Shown piece by piece: positions 25,393 through 34,752 of a stretch of 64,000 nucleotides of DNA. The position numbers and the translations under genes were made by a program. The DNA lies in the NCBI GenBank assembly GCA_023475715.1, contig JAMCVO010000026.1, forward strand, positions 28,201 through 92,200, written 5' to 3'. Under the pieces are notes generated by a model. The model saw nothing but the letters and a program-made list of their open reading frames with translations. It did no database searches and was not told the DNA's origin. The DNA is from Actinomycetota bacterium. Lineage in GTDB: Bacteria > Actinomycetota > Humimicrobiia > Humimicrobiales > Humimicrobiaceae. Numbering within the stretch: position 1 is the stretch's first letter; each line of letters begins with the position of its first letter.

Positions 25393-26919
25393 TTAGCTGT
25401 CTTTGTCCGGACGCATTAGGGGAAATAGGATTACATCTCTGATTGACCTGCTGTCTGTCATGATCATTACAAGTCTGTCTATGCCAATACCTTCTCCGGC
25501 AGTTGGAGGCATGCCATATTCAAGAGCTTTAATGAAATCTATATCTATTTTTCCTGTTAATCTTTCCTCTTCGATTTTACTTTTTACCTGCTGCTGGAAT
25601 CTGATCATTTGATCTCTTGGGTCTATAAGTTCGGAAAAAGCATTCGCAACCTCTTCTCCACCTATAAAAAGTTCAAACCTCTCAGTCAGATTTTCATTTG
25701 CAGGGTGCTTTCTTGCAAGCGGGGAGATTTCAACAGGATAATCCTTTATGAATGTAGGTGCAATAAGTTTTTCTTCAACAACTTTTTCAAAAATCTCGTT
25801 TATCAATTTACCTTTGCCAAAGCTTTCATCTGTTTCTACCTGTAAATCCTGTGCTGTTTTTTGTAATTTTTTTAAATCCATATCAAAGCTTACTTCGATA
25901 TTCCCGTACTTTTTTATGGAATCTATCATAGTGATTTTTTCCCAATTTCCGTCAAGACTGATTGCATTATCCCTATAATTTAACTCAAGAGTTCCGATCG
26001 CATTCAGCGCAACAAACTTTAACAGCTCTTCAGTCAATATCATTAAATCATTATAATCTGAAAAAGCCTGATAAAATTCGAGCATTGTAAATTCAGGATT
26101 ATGTTTATGAGATATCCCTTCATTCCTGAAATTCCTGTTAAGCTCAAAAACTTTTTCAAACCCTCCGATAATAAGTCTTTTAAGGAAAAGTTCGGGTGCT
26201 ATTCTTAAGAATAATTCCATATCTAGCGCATTATGGTGCGTTATGAAAGGTTTGGCTGCGGCACCTCCGGGAATTACCTGAAGCATCGGAGTTTCCACTT
26301 CAAGGAATCCTTTGCTTATTAGAAATTCCCTGAAAAATTGGATCATCTTAATTCTTGTCAGAAATATTTTTTTAACTTCCGGATTTACAATAAAATCCAG
26401 ATATCTTTGCCTATACCTTAGCTCGATATCTTTAAGTCCATGCCACTTTTCAGGCATTATTCTTATGGATTTGCTAAGAAGTTTAAAATTCTGGACATTT
26501 ATCGAAAGCTCACCCTTATGGGTAACAAATGCATTTCCCTCGACACCAATCCAGTCGCCAATATCAAGGTTGAGAAATTCATTATATTTCTCCTCACCAA
26601 CACTTTTTACATTAATATAAAGCTGAACTTTTTCATCCTGATCCTTTATATCACAAAAAGCAGCCTTTCCGTGAACCCTGAAAATCATTATTCTCCCTGC
26701 TACTTTAAGAAAGTCTTCCGATTTTTCACCGGAATTAAGGTTTGAATATTTTTTTTGCAGTTCCGTTATTGAAATATTTCTTTTAAAGTTAGCAGCATAA
26801 AGTTCTTTTCCCTGAGCAGCAAGCGATTTTATTTTATCCAGCTTTAATTTCAGAGGTTCACCAAGGTTATCTTCAAACTCCAGGAGATAATCATTTTTGC
26901 CATTATCTTTTTGACTCAT
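25393..26919 (-). CDS. lysS: Lysyl-tRNA synthetase, class II
   Basis: It charges tRNA-Lys. The 508-residue protein has an N-terminal anticodon-binding OB domain (AGRIMIFRVHGKAAFCDI). The class II catalytic core follows, with motif 1 (FREFLISKGFLEVETPML), motif 2 (FRNEGISHKHNPEFTMLEFY) and motif 3 (GIGIDRLVMIM). It follows greA by 8 bases, as in many Gram-positives. The ATG has a weak AAAGGG site. The enzyme looks complete and normal in length. Confidence 0.96.
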   Translation of the reverse strand: MSQKDNGKNDYLLEFEDNLGEPLKLKLDKIKSLAAQGKELYAANFKRNISITELQKKYSNLNSGEKSEDFLKVAGRIMIFRVHGKAAFCDIKDQDEKVQLYINVKSVGEEKYNEFLNLDIGDWIGVEGNAFVTHKGELSINVQNFKLLSKSIRIMPEKWHGLKDIELRYRQRYLDFIVNPEVKKIFLTRIKMIQFFREFLISKGFLEVETPMLQVIPGGAAAKPFITHHNALDMELFLRIAPELFLKRLIIGGFEKVFELNRNFRNEGISHKHNPEFTMLEFYQAFSDYNDLMILTEELLKFVALNAIGTLELNYRDNAISLDGNWEKITMIDSIKKYGNIEVSFDMDLKKLQKTAQDLQVETDESFGKGKLINEIFEKVVEEKLIAPTFIKDYPVEISPLARKHPANENLTERFELFIGGEEVANAFSELIDPRDQMIRFQQQVKSKIEEERLTGKIDIDFIKALEYGMPPTAGEGIGIDRLVMIMTDSRSIRDVILFPLMRPDKDS

Positions 26920-26927
26920 TGGACCCT

Positions 26928-27392
26928 TTATAAAATATCAATAATTTTAAAATTCTTGCTGGATTGAGGAGCCTTAATTAAAACAACTTCTCCTATTTTT
27001 TTATGGAGCAAAGCCTTACCGACAGGTGATTCATCGGAAATTTTGCTTTTTTCAGGATCGGATTCAATTGAACTTACTATTTTAAATTTTTTCTCTTTTT
27101 TATCCGCCATATCTCTAACTATAACAGTTGAACCCAAATCTACTTTTCCTTTTTCTTCCTTTTCGATAATTATATGATTTGACATTATTTCATTTATCTG
27201 TTCTATTCTTCCTTCAATAAAGGCCTGGTCATTTTTTGCATGTTCATATTCAGAATTTTCAGTTAATTCTCCGCCAAAGTCCTTTGCTTCCTTAAGTCGT
27301 TCTGCGACTTCTTTCCTTTTATTTTTTATAAGGTCATCAAGCTCTGCAACAAGCATGTCATGGCCCTCTTTGGTTAAACGATATTCTTTCAT
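26928..27392 (-). CDS. greA: Transcription elongation factor GreA
   Basis: It rescues backtracked RNA polymerase by stimulating transcript cleavage. The 154-residue protein has the N-terminal coiled coil with the acidic tip (DFGGELTENSEYEHAKNDQA). The C-terminal FKBP-like domain ends SPVGKALLHKKIGEVVLIKAP. GAGGTGA lies 8 bases before the ATG at 27392. It begins the greA-lysS transcription unit; an AT-rich 120-base region upstream separates it from pstB. Confidence 0.95.
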   Translation of the reverse strand: MKEYRLTKEGHDMLVAELDDLIKNKRKEVAERLKEAKDFGGELTENSEYEHAKNDQAFIEGRIEQINEIMSNHIIIEKEEKGKVDLGSTVIVRDMADKKEKKFKIVSSIESDPEKSKISDESPVGKALLHKKIGEVVLIKAPQSSKNFKIIDIL

Positions 27393-27514
27393 AAGAAAAA
27401 ATCACCTCAAGTTTTGAATTGTTTAATATATTCCTTGTGGAAATTAAAAACTGTTTAATTGAGGTATTATATTGTAAGAGATATTAGATGTCAAAAATAA
27501 TCTATCCGAATCTT

Positions 27515-28297
27515 CTATCCAAATCTTCCGGTTATATAATTCTCGGTTCTTTTATCACCGGGATTCGTAAAGATCTTATTTGTATCATTATATTCTATAA
27601 GTTTTGCAGGTTCACCAAATTTCTCCATAAGCAAAAATGCAGTTTTTTGTGAAACTCTGGCTGCTTGCTGCATGTTATGGGTTACTATGATTATCGTGTA
27701 ATTATCCTTAAGCTCATCCATCAAATCTTCAATTTTTTGAGTTGAAATGGGATCAAGTGCAGATGCCGGTTCATCCATCAATATTACCTCCGAATCAACT
27801 GCCAGTACTCTTGCAATGCAAAGCCTCTGCTGCTGTCCCCCCGATAAATCAAGTGCCGGAGAATGAAGCTTGCCCTTCACTTCATCCCAGAGAGCGGCCT
27901 TTTTTAAGTTATTTTCAACTAAATTGTCAAGTTCCTGCCTTCTATATTTCTTATGCAACCTTGGACCATAAACAATATTTTCATAAATTGTCTTCGGAAA
28001 AGGATTTGGCCGCTGGAAAACCATGCCGACCCTCCTTCTTAAATCAACCGTATCTATGTTTTCCTTATATATATCTATACCGTCAATCCTTACCTCACCT
28101 TCAACTGTTGATGATCTGGCTATCAACTCATTCATTTTATTAAATGTTCTCAAGTAAGTGGATTTTCCGCAGCCTGAAGGTCCGATTATGGCCGTTATCG
28201 TATTTTTTAGTATGTCCATATCGATACCAGCCAGTACCTTAACTGTACCATAATAAAAGCCATAGTTTCTTACTTTAATTTTTATACCATCATCCAT
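27515..28297 (-). CDS. pstB: Phosphate ABC transporter ATP-binding protein
   Basis: This is the ATPase of the high-affinity phosphate uptake system. The 260-residue protein has Walker [16 protein letters not shown], the Q-loop [16 protein letters not shown], signature [17 protein letters not shown] and Walker [14 protein letters not shown]. The PNPFP sequence and the RTFNRMN-like RTFNKMN are hallmarks of PstB. No pstS, pstC, pstA or phoU is nearby, so it is an isolated gene between purE and greA. Whether the other subunits occur elsewhere in the genome is unknown. A perfect inverted repeat lies 130 bases upstream. Confidence 0.93.
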   Translation of the reverse strand: MDDGIKIKVRNYGFYYGTVKVLAGIDMDILKNTITAIIGPSGCGKSTYLRTFNKMNELIARSSTVEGEVRIDGIDIYKENIDTVDLRRRVGMVFQRPNPFPKTIYENIVYGPRLHKKYRRQELDNLVENNLKKAALWDEVKGKLHSPALDLSGGQQQRLCIARVLAVDSEVILMDEPASALDPISTQKIEDLMDELKDNYTIIIVTHNMQQAARVSQKTAFLLMEKFGEPAKLIEYNDTNKIFTNPGDKRTENYITGRFG

Positions 28298-28401
28298 TTA
28301 TATTTATTTTTATCTATTTTTTATAAGAAAAATACCGGGAAGGCAGCATCTTCAAGAATGATAACAAAAAAACAGCATGCTTTTAAACCTGCAGCCAAAA
28401 T

Positions 28402-28456
28402 TTAACAATTTTTTAATAATTCCTGGTAATTATCCCCTTGATGTAGGGATAATTAC
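28402..28456. promoter_or_regulatory. PhoP-box-like repeats and perfect inverted repeat between purE and pstB
   Basis: The arms GTAATTATCCC (28426-28436) and GGGATAATTAC (28446-28456) form a perfect 11-bp stem with a 9-base loop. No T-run follows on either strand, so it is not a typical terminator. Overlapping it on the plus strand are TTAACA, TTAATA and TGGTAA with 5-base spacing, which recalls the Bacillus PhoP box. The position between purE and pstB fits phosphate control, but the evidence is slight. Confidence 0.35.
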
Positions 28457-28464
28457 TTGATTCT

Positions 28465-28929
28465 TTAACTATTTTCAAGATTCTTTTTATATGCTTCAAA
28501 CTTACTTCTTATTTCAGGATATTTCAGGGAAAGTATCTGCAATGCCAGAAGACCTGCATTTCCGGCGCCATTTATCGCAACCGTTGCTACCGGCACTCCA
28601 GGAGGCATTTGCACCATTGACAACAATGAATCCACCCCCTGAAGGTCATCAGTTTTGATTGGAACTCCAATTACAGGAAGCACCGTATATGAGGCAATAA
28701 CACCGGGAAGATGGGCAGCTTTACCTGCGCCTGCAATAAAGATTTCTATTCCTCTTGCTGCGGCGCTTTCTGCATATTGTCTGGTTTTATTCGGCATCCT
28801 GTGAGCAGAAAGTATTTTTATTTCATAACCTACAGAAAACTGATCAAGGATATCTGAAGCGGCTTTCATTACAGATTCATCAGATTTGCTTCCCATAATA
28901 ATCGCAATTTTTTTTATATCATCCAGCAT
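28465..28929 (-). CDS. purE: N5-carboxyaminoimidazole ribonucleotide mutase
   Basis: This purine-biosynthesis enzyme rearranges N5-CAIR to CAIR. The 154-residue protein has the class I PurE hallmarks: IIMGSKSDESVMKAA, LSAHRMPNKT with the conserved His, and IAGAGKAAHLPGVIAS. GGGAGGA precedes the ATG at 28929. It lies 94 bases downstream of purA on the same strand. purK is not in the window. A large perfect inverted repeat follows the stop and may end the transcript or regulate pstB. Confidence 0.95.
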   Translation of the reverse strand: MLDDIKKIAIIMGSKSDESVMKAASDILDQFSVGYEIKILSAHRMPNKTRQYAESAAARGIEIFIAGAGKAAHLPGVIASYTVLPVIGVPIKTDDLQGVDSLLSMVQMPPGVPVATVAINGAGNAGLLALQILSLKYPEIRSKFEAYKKNLENS

Positions 28930-29023
28930 ATGTCATTCCTCCCATTCGTAATGTTATGTTTCTCTTATCAACTGCAGTATAAATCTTATTTTTTCTGCTT
29001 CTCCAGAAGACGATGTCCGGATT

Positions 29024-30352
29024 TTACATTACCAAAAGTGGCTTTTTATTTATATTGAAAAATCTTTGCGCGAAACTTTCATTTCTCATTATAATCTGAC
29101 TTCTTTCAGGTCCGACACTAATCATGGAAACAGGAACTTTTATAAATTTTTCTATTGCTTCAATATATTTTTTTGTATTTAGTGGAAGATCTTCAAAAGA
29201 TTTAATGCCGCTTATGTCTTCTTTCCAGCCTTCCAGTATTCTATAAACCGGCTTACATTTGTGCATGATTGTTTGATGCGGCGGCATTTGCGAATATTCC
29301 GTGTTATCATATACATACCCAATACACATTTTTACTTCATCCATGCCTGAAAGCACGTCCAATTTTGTAATTACAATTGTATCTATTGAATTCAGCATTA
29401 TTGAATATTTTAATATGATAGCATCGAGCCATCCGCATCTTCTTGCTCTTCCGGTTGTAGTTCCATACTCATGGCCCTTTTCTCTCAGAACATCACCAGT
29501 GGAATTATTCTCTTCTGTGGGAAAAGGTCCCGAACCGACACGCGTAGTATAAGCTTTAGCTACACCGAGAATTTCATTTATTTTCTTTGGTCCTATTCCG
29601 GCACCAACACAGGCTCCTCCGGCAGTAGTTGAAGACGAAGTAACAAAAGGATAAGTACCGTGATCAATATCAAGAAGCGTTCCCTGTGCACCTTCGAATA
29701 ATACATATTTATTATTCTCAAGTGCATTATTGATTAAAAATGCGGTATCCACTATATATTTGCCTATTTTGTGAGCATACCCTTTATATTTTATGAAAAT
29801 ATCATCCAGTTTCAGTGTCTCCAGTCCGTAAATTTTTTCAATAATAGCATTTTTTAATTTCAGAGCTTCTTCAAGCTTTGTTTTAAATATCTTCAAATCA
29901 AGCAAATCCTGTGCTCTTATCCCGGACCTTGATGCCTTATCCGCATAAACAGGACCAATACCTCTATGTGTTGTACCTATTTTTGATTTTCCGAGGCTAT
30001 GCTCCCCTTCTTTATCCAGTATGATATGATAAGGCATGACCAGATGGGAATTCCCGCTTATCCTTAGATTGTCAGTATTTATTCCTCTATTACCCAGCTC
30101 TTCTAGTTCTTCAATAAGCACCCCGGGATTAAGCACGACTCCGTTCCCGATCACACATAGAATTTCAGGATAAAGTATTCCGGAAGGTATAAGATGAAGC
30201 TTGAATTCCTGATTCCCTGTCACTACCGTATGCCCCGCATTGTTGCCACCCTGGAACCTTACAACCATATCCATATGACTGGCGAGTAAATCAGTTATCC
30301 TGCCTTTACCTTCGTCTCCCCATTGGGTTCCTAATATTATAATTCCTGGCAT
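29024..30352 (-). CDS. purA: Adenylosuccinate synthetase
   Basis: It converts IMP and aspartate to adenylosuccinate using GTP. The 442-residue protein starts IILGTQWGDEGKGRITDLL, the GTP/phosphate loop with the catalytic Asp. It has QGGNNAGHTV with the catalytic His, YGTTTGRARRCGWLD, and TKLDVLSG (guanine recognition). GGGAG precedes the ATG. It follows dnaB by 57 bases, and the purE-purA-dnaB-rplI order is a conserved Gram-positive neighbourhood. All key residues appear intact. Confidence 0.96.
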   Translation of the reverse strand: MPGIIILGTQWGDEGKGRITDLLASHMDMVVRFQGGNNAGHTVVTGNQEFKLHLIPSGILYPEILCVIGNGVVLNPGVLIEELEELGNRGINTDNLRISGNSHLVMPYHIILDKEGEHSLGKSKIGTTHRGIGPVYADKASRSGIRAQDLLDLKIFKTKLEEALKLKNAIIEKIYGLETLKLDDIFIKYKGYAHKIGKYIVDTAFLINNALENNKYVLFEGAQGTLLDIDHGTYPFVTSSSTTAGGACVGAGIGPKKINEILGVAKAYTTRVGSGPFPTEENNSTGDVLREKGHEYGTTTGRARRCGWLDAIILKYSIMLNSIDTIVITKLDVLSGMDEVKMCIGYVYDNTEYSQMPPHQTIMHKCKPVYRILEGWKEDISGIKSFEDLPLNTKKYIEAIEKFIKVPVSMISVGPERSQIIMRNESFAQRFFNINKKPLLVM

Positions 30353-30409
30353 TGTTAAAACACTCCCTGTTTATTTTATTATTTTTTTACTATTAATTGT
30401 TTTTTGCAA

Positions 30410-31813
30410 TTACCCTATTGACTCTTCCTGATTTTTCGCTGCATTAACAAATAAGGTATATTCTTTGAAAAATTTTAACTGAAACTTACCCGTAGGTCCG
30501 TTTCTGTGTTTTGCGATATTGATTTCAGCAAGCCCTGCCTCCGTACTATTTTCATCATAATAATCATCTCTGTAAATAAACATTACAAGATCCGCATCCT
30601 GCTCGATAGCACCGGATTCTCTTAAATCCGCAAGTTGCGGTCTCTTTCTGTCTCTTTTTTCTACCTCTCTTGACAGCTGTGAAAGGGCAACAACAGGTAT
30701 TTTCAGTTCTTTTGCAATACTTTTTAAATTTCTGGAAATTTCAGTAATTTCAAGTACCCTGTTCTCCCGGTAATCAGTGCCTGACTGCATGAGCTGAAGG
30801 TAGTCTACAATAAGCAACTTTATGCCATAAGAGCTTACAAGCATCCTTGCCCTTGAACGCAAATCCATTATTGTCAGGGATGCGGCATCATCTATGTAAA
30901 TCTTGCACTCGGCAAGGTTTTCTATCGCCCTTGCAAGTTTTGGCCATTCGTCATCTCTCAGATTCCCGGATCTGAGCCTCTGCAAATCAATTCTTGATTC
31001 CGTACACATAAGCCTCTGAGCCACTTGCTGTTTGGACATTTCGAGAGAAAAAATTGCCACTGGAATTTTTTCTTCCATGGCAGCATACCGTGCTATGCCA
31101 AGAGCAAAAGAAGTTTTACCCATACCCGGGCGTGAAGCTATGATTATTAAATCTGATTCCTGTAATCCTGATGTTTTTTTGTCCAGGTCGGCAAAACCAG
31201 TAGAAATTCCTGTATATTTTGATTTTTTTTCATATAGGTTTGCAATTTGTTCATAAACTTCAGATAGTATTTCTTTAACTGCAGAAAACTTGCTCCTGTT
31301 TGAATCCGAATTTAAATCCTGATAAATTGAAAAAATAAGCTGTTGGGATTTATCTACAGTCAAATAGAGATCTTCCGGAACTTCATAGCCCATTGTTGCA
31401 ATCTCTGTTGCAGCATAAATTAATTTTCTAAGTACTGAATTATGTTTAACAATTCTTGCATAGTATTCTGCATTTGCGGCCAATGGAAGATTGCTGACAA
31501 GAGAATGTATATATGTATTATCTCCGGTTTCTTCAAGAATATTCTTCTTTTTTAGAAGATCAGCCACAGTAATTGGGTCTACTGGTTCTCCTTTTGAAAA
31601 AAGTTCGAATACAGCTTTAAATATTTCCTGATTGGCTTTCCTGTAGAAATCCTCATCATTAATTATTTCAAGAATCGTAATTATGGCTTCCCTTGAAATA
31701 AGCATTGAGCCTAAAACTGATTCTTCAGCTTCAAGATTATATGGTGGTATTCTTTCCAGCTTGCTTGTATCAAGAGGACTTAGTCGTCTGTCTTTTTTTG
31801 CTTGACCGGGCAT
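30410..31813 (-). CDS. dnaB: Replicative DNA helicase DnaB
   Basis: This hexameric helicase unwinds the replication fork. The 467-residue protein has an N-terminal helical domain (PPYNLEAEESVLGSMLI), a linker, and a RecA-like motor. The motor carries Walker A ASRPGMGKTSFALG, then FSLEMSKQQVAQRL, Walker B LLIVDYLQLM and the arginine-finger region LSREVEKRDRKRPQLADLR. There is no intein. It follows rplI by 43 bases in the rpsF-ssb-rpsR-rplI-dnaB arrangement shared by many bacteria. Confidence 0.96.
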   Translation of the reverse strand: MPGQAKKDRRLSPLDTSKLERIPPYNLEAEESVLGSMLISREAIITILEIINDEDFYRKANQEIFKAVFELFSKGEPVDPITVADLLKKKNILEETGDNTYIHSLVSNLPLAANAEYYARIVKHNSVLRKLIYAATEIATMGYEVPEDLYLTVDKSQQLIFSIYQDLNSDSNRSKFSAVKEILSEVYEQIANLYEKKSKYTGISTGFADLDKKTSGLQESDLIIIASRPGMGKTSFALGIARYAAMEEKIPVAIFSLEMSKQQVAQRLMCTESRIDLQRLRSGNLRDDEWPKLARAIENLAECKIYIDDAASLTIMDLRSRARMLVSSYGIKLLIVDYLQLMQSGTDYRENRVLEITEISRNLKSIAKELKIPVVALSQLSREVEKRDRKRPQLADLRESGAIEQDADLVMFIYRDDYYDENSTEAGLAEINIAKHRNGPTGKFQLKFFKEYTLFVNAAKNQEESIG

Positions 31814-31856
31814 AATATGTTTAAAATTGTTAAATAACTATCCGAAATAATTAAAA

Positions 31857-32378
31857 TTATTTATTTTCGGAATCGATATCATCACTGCTCTTTATTTCTT
31901 CGGCGCTCTGGTTTTTATCTTCTACTATAATATCTTCGCTTACCACTGAAATCTTTATATCTGCCTTAACATCCTTGTAAAGCTTGACCTCAACATCGTA
32001 TTCGCCAACTTCCTTGATATGCTCCGCAAGTTCTATTTTTTTCTTATCAATCTCAACTTTTCTTTCTTCAAGAATTTTCTCAGCAATATCTTTGTTGGTA
32101 ATGGAGCCATACAGCTTGCCTTCAGGGCTTGAATTCACGGTAAATGTCAGTTTAAGATCCGTAAGCAGAGCAGCTACCTGCTTTGCATCCTCAATATTTT
32201 TTACTTCCTTTTTAACAAGGGATTTTTTTACTATTTCCATCTGGTTTATATTTCCTCTTGTTGCAAAAAGTCCAATATTATTTGGAATTAAAAAATTTTT
32301 TGCGAAACCATCCTTTACATTTACAATGTCTCCTGCGTTCCCTAATTTTTCGTAATCTCTTGTCAATATTATTTTCAA
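31857..32378 (-). CDS. rplI: Ribosomal protein bL9 with acidic C-terminal extension
   Basis: It binds 23S rRNA and spans the 50S subunit near the L1 stalk. The N-terminal domain MKIILTRDYEKLGNAGDIVNV-type and the GFAKNFLIPNNIG signature are clear. A long connecting helix and the C-terminal domain follow, ending around residue 148. The last 25 residues are an acidic, serine-rich tail that most L9 proteins lack, giving 173 residues in all. The start codon is TTG with GGAGG 5 bases before it. It follows the YybS-like membrane protein gene. Confidence 0.95.
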   Translation of the reverse strand: MKIILTRDYEKLGNAGDIVNVKDGFAKNFLIPNNIGLFATRGNINQMEIVKKSLVKKEVKNIEDAKQVAALLTDLKLTFTVNSSPEGKLYGSITNKDIAEKILEERKVEIDKKKIELAEHIKEVGEYDVEVKLYKDVKADIKISVVSEDIIVEDKNQSAEEIKSSDDIDSENK

Positions 32379-32434
32379 GTCATCCTCCTGTCTGTTTTGA
32401 ACAAATACAGTTTTTTATCTTTTAATATTTCTTT

Positions 32435-33418
32435 TTAGCTTCTATTAAGCTTCCTGAAATTAGCCCATATATCTATCAGGCCGATTACAGGCAGTAATAG
32501 AATAAAAGCCGGAGTTAAAATTATTACAAATAAAATAAAATATCTCCAGAATACCGTTAAATTAAATCTCTCAAAAATACCCCATAAAGTTGAAGCTCCT
32601 AAAATCAGATATAAGCTTCCAAAAACTATAATAAGGTTGTATCCTATAACATCAATTAAAACATCATACCGGGAATTCATCTGCGGAATTATTGCCAATA
32701 TGATACCCAGAATTACTCCCCAACACCAATACCACGAAATATCCCATTCCTTAAATTTTGGTAACACTTTCAGCTTAATATTGTATCTCCCCAGGATGGT
32801 TGTACTAGCAATATAATTGATTAAACTCGTAGCGCCAAAGAAAACACAAAAAATGCCCGGCAGCAGTTTTGGAAAAAATCTTAGGAATGATTGCATCTGT
32901 TTCAAAACTATGCTGAATTGAGCCGGCTCTGCCGAGAACATGCTCTGGTACATTTTAATCATTGGATCATTCGGTAAATTATTTATATAACTGTTATAAA
33001 TCTTAGAAATTTCACTCATCAGGTTATTTCTAACCACAAAAGATTCTATTAAAAAATATAAAATGGCTGCAGCTATAAAAATTATAAATATCGAAAAAAC
33101 TATTATTGGTATTTTTCTGTCTTTATCAAAAAAATACTTATAATCAAAAGAAATTGCAATTATTGCAATAAGTACTATTGCAGCAAAGGCATAATTCAAA
33201 AAGAATAATAGTACCACTCCTGCTACAGCACAAATGACAGCATCTCTTTTTCTTCCCGACAGCAGCAATAAGATACATGGAATTGGAAGCATTGCCAGAC
33301 TTACAAAACCCACAAAGGGTAAGAAATAAGTTATCATTAGCGCCAGGAAAGTAAATAATATCAAAATTGCCAGATTTGCTTTTCTGGTACCTGTATTTTC
33401 TAAATTATCAAAGGACAT
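32435..33418 (-). CDS. YybS-like DUF2232 membrane protein
   Basis: This is a multi-pass membrane protein of the DUF2232/YybS family, which in Gram-positives is recurrently found between rpsR and rplI, as here. The 327-residue sequence has about eight hydrophobic segments, starting with ANLAILILFTFLALMITYF. A conserved central region (SFLRFFPKLLPGIFCVFFGAT) precedes the last four helices. Function is unknown; membership is inferred from the topology and the gene context. The ATG at 33418 has a weak ribosome-binding site. Nothing suggests recent transfer: its base composition is like that of its neighbours. Confidence 0.8.
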   Translation of the reverse strand: MSFDNLENTGTRKANLAILILFTFLALMITYFLPFVGFVSLAMLPIPCILLLLSGRKRDAVICAVAGVVLLFFLNYAFAAIVLIAIIAISFDYKYFFDKDRKIPIIVFSIFIIFIAAAILYFLIESFVVRNNLMSEISKIYNSYINNLPNDPMIKMYQSMFSAEPAQFSIVLKQMQSFLRFFPKLLPGIFCVFFGATSLINYIASTTILGRYNIKLKVLPKFKEWDISWYWCWGVILGIILAIIPQMNSRYDVLIDVIGYNLIIVFGSLYLILGASTLWGIFERFNLTVFWRYFILFVIILTPAFILLLPVIGLIDIWANFRKLNRS

Positions 33419-33467
33419 TTGTGATATTTAAAGATTTTTTATAAATTTTATTTAAAGGCATTTTCTT

Positions 33468-33758
33468 CTATCTTTTGTAATATGACATCAAAGCCATTTC
33501 TCTTGCTCTTTTAATTGCAGCAGCTATCATTTTTTGATGCTGAACACAATTGCCTGTAGATCTTTTGGGCCTGATCTTACTTTTGTCTGATACAAATTTT
33601 TTTAGCATACTGACATTTTTGTAGTCAATAGTATTTATATTCTCCTTACAAAAATAACAAAATCTTTTTCTTTGTCTTAAATTGAGAGATGATTGCTGCT
33701 GCTGTCCCGATGAGCTCTTTTCCTTTTCTCCCATTGACTTATTTGTTTTTTTACCCAA
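33468..33758 (-). CDS. rpsR: Ribosomal protein bS18, cysteine-ribbon form
   Basis: This small 30S-subunit protein pairs with bS6. The 96-residue protein begins with a lysine- and glutamine-rich extension of about 30 residues. The core follows with RQRKRFCYFCKENI, then the RPKRSTGNCVQHQK region, and a basic C-terminal helix. The CxxC and CxxH residues form the metal-ribbon variant (C+). The start is TTG, with GGAG upstream. It sits between ssb and the YybS-like gene, in the standard rpsF-ssb-rpsR order. Confidence 0.95.
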   Translation of the reverse strand: MGKKTNKSMGEKEKSSSGQQQQSSLNLRQRKRFCYFCKENINTIDYKNVSMLKKFVSDKSKIRPKRSTGNCVQHQKMIAAAIKRAREMALMSYYKR

Positions 33759-33825
33759 TTAAATCTCCTTCATCATAAATTTAAATTATTTAATACTTTT
33801 ACTTTATAATTTTTTCATTTTTATT

Positions 33826-34269
33826 TTAAAAAGGAATATCGTCATCCGTAAAATCAAGATCTTCGTCTGCTGATATTTCAGATGGAGCTGCGCCTGATTC
33901 CAGTTTCGGATTTTTTTCAATTTTACAGGAAGCAAATTCCAAACTTGGCGCAATGATATTTGCAATTATCTTACAAGCAGATCTTTTCTGCCCTGACTTG
34001 TCTTCCCAATTATCCTGAGATAGTCGGCCGGAAATTAAAACTCTATCACCTTTTGTTAAGCTTTGTGCACAATTTTCAGCAAGTTTGAACCATGCAACAA
34101 TATTAAAAAAATCGGCGCTGCTGGTCCATTCGCCGGTATCTTTATTTTGTATGCTTTTGTTTACTGCCAATCCAAAACTGGCAACCGGAGTTCCACTAGG
34201 TGTAAATCTAAGTTCAGGATCTCTTGTTAAATTTCCAACTATTGTTATATTATTAATACCAATAGCCAT
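33826..34269 (-). CDS. ssb: Single-stranded DNA-binding protein
   Basis: This tetrameric SSB protects single-stranded DNA at forks and recruits partners. The 147-residue protein has an N-terminal OB fold (NNITIVGNLTRDPELRFTPS, VLISGRLSQDNWEDKSG). A disordered linker leads to the acidic tip DFTDDDIPF, the conserved partner-binding tail. GGGG precedes the ATG. It lies between rpsF and rpsR, the usual place. Confidence 0.96.
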   Translation of the reverse strand: MAIGINNITIVGNLTRDPELRFTPSGTPVASFGLAVNKSIQNKDTGEWTSSADFFNIVAWFKLAENCAQSLTKGDRVLISGRLSQDNWEDKSGQKRSACKIIANIIAPSLEFASCKIEKNPKLESGAAPSEISADEDLDFTDDDIPF

Positions 34270-34302
34270 AATTTTCCCCTTTGTTGATTAATAAATAAAA
34301 AA

Positions 34303-34596
34303 TTAATTACTTTCATTGCTTTTTACAATGAAATGCCTGAGGATTTTATCATTAATTTTGTTTAATCTATCCAGCTCTGCAAGTGCCCCTACGCCTGAAT
34401 TGAAATGCAACAATACGTAGAATCCATTATCCTGGTGCTTGATTGGATAAGCAAGTTTTTTTACTCCCCAAATGTCTGTGCTTTGAACTTTCCCTTTGTC
34501 TTTTTCAATAATTGAGGTTATTTTAGAAAGTTCTTCGTTTATGGCCGGGTCTTCTAACAAAGAATCGAAGATCAGCATTAACTCATAATTTTTCAC
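34303..34596 (-). CDS. rpsF: Ribosomal protein bS6
   Basis: It binds the central domain of 16S rRNA together with bS18. The 97-residue protein begins with the MKNYELMLIFDS-type strand and contains DIWGVKKLAYPIKHQDNGFYVLLHF, typical of S6. The start is GTG at 34596 with a strong AGGGGGA 6 bases upstream. It is the first gene of the rpsF-ssb-rpsR-yybS-rplI-dnaB cluster. Two short inverted repeats lie in the leader, where S6:S18 autoregulatory structures occur in other bacteria. Confidence 0.95.
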   Translation of the reverse strand: MKNYELMLIFDSLLEDPAINEELSKITSIIEKDKGKVQSTDIWGVKKLAYPIKHQDNGFYVLLHFNSGVGALAELDRLNKINDKILRHFIVKSNESN

Positions 34597-34618
34597 GCAA
34601 TTTCCCCCTTCGGACTAA

Positions 34619-34659
34619 AATTATTTTTAAATAATTAGGTTCTATTTATTTAATAGAAC
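34619..34659 (-). repeat. Two adjacent hairpins in the rpsF leader
   Basis: On the minus strand, GTTCTATT pairs with AATAGAAC (34659-34639, 5-base loop). Immediately after, AATTATTT pairs with AAATAATT (34636-34619, 2-base loop). They precede the rpsF ribosome-binding site by about 15 bases. They could be an autoregulatory leader, but I cannot match the known S6:S18 binding motif with confidence. Confidence 0.35.
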
Positions 34660-34752
34660 AGAAGGAAAATATCCAATTATTCAATTTTTAAATCGTAAAT
34701 ACTTTCCGATGGGATAATATAATAATTATGATTATTAATCAACAACTAATTT

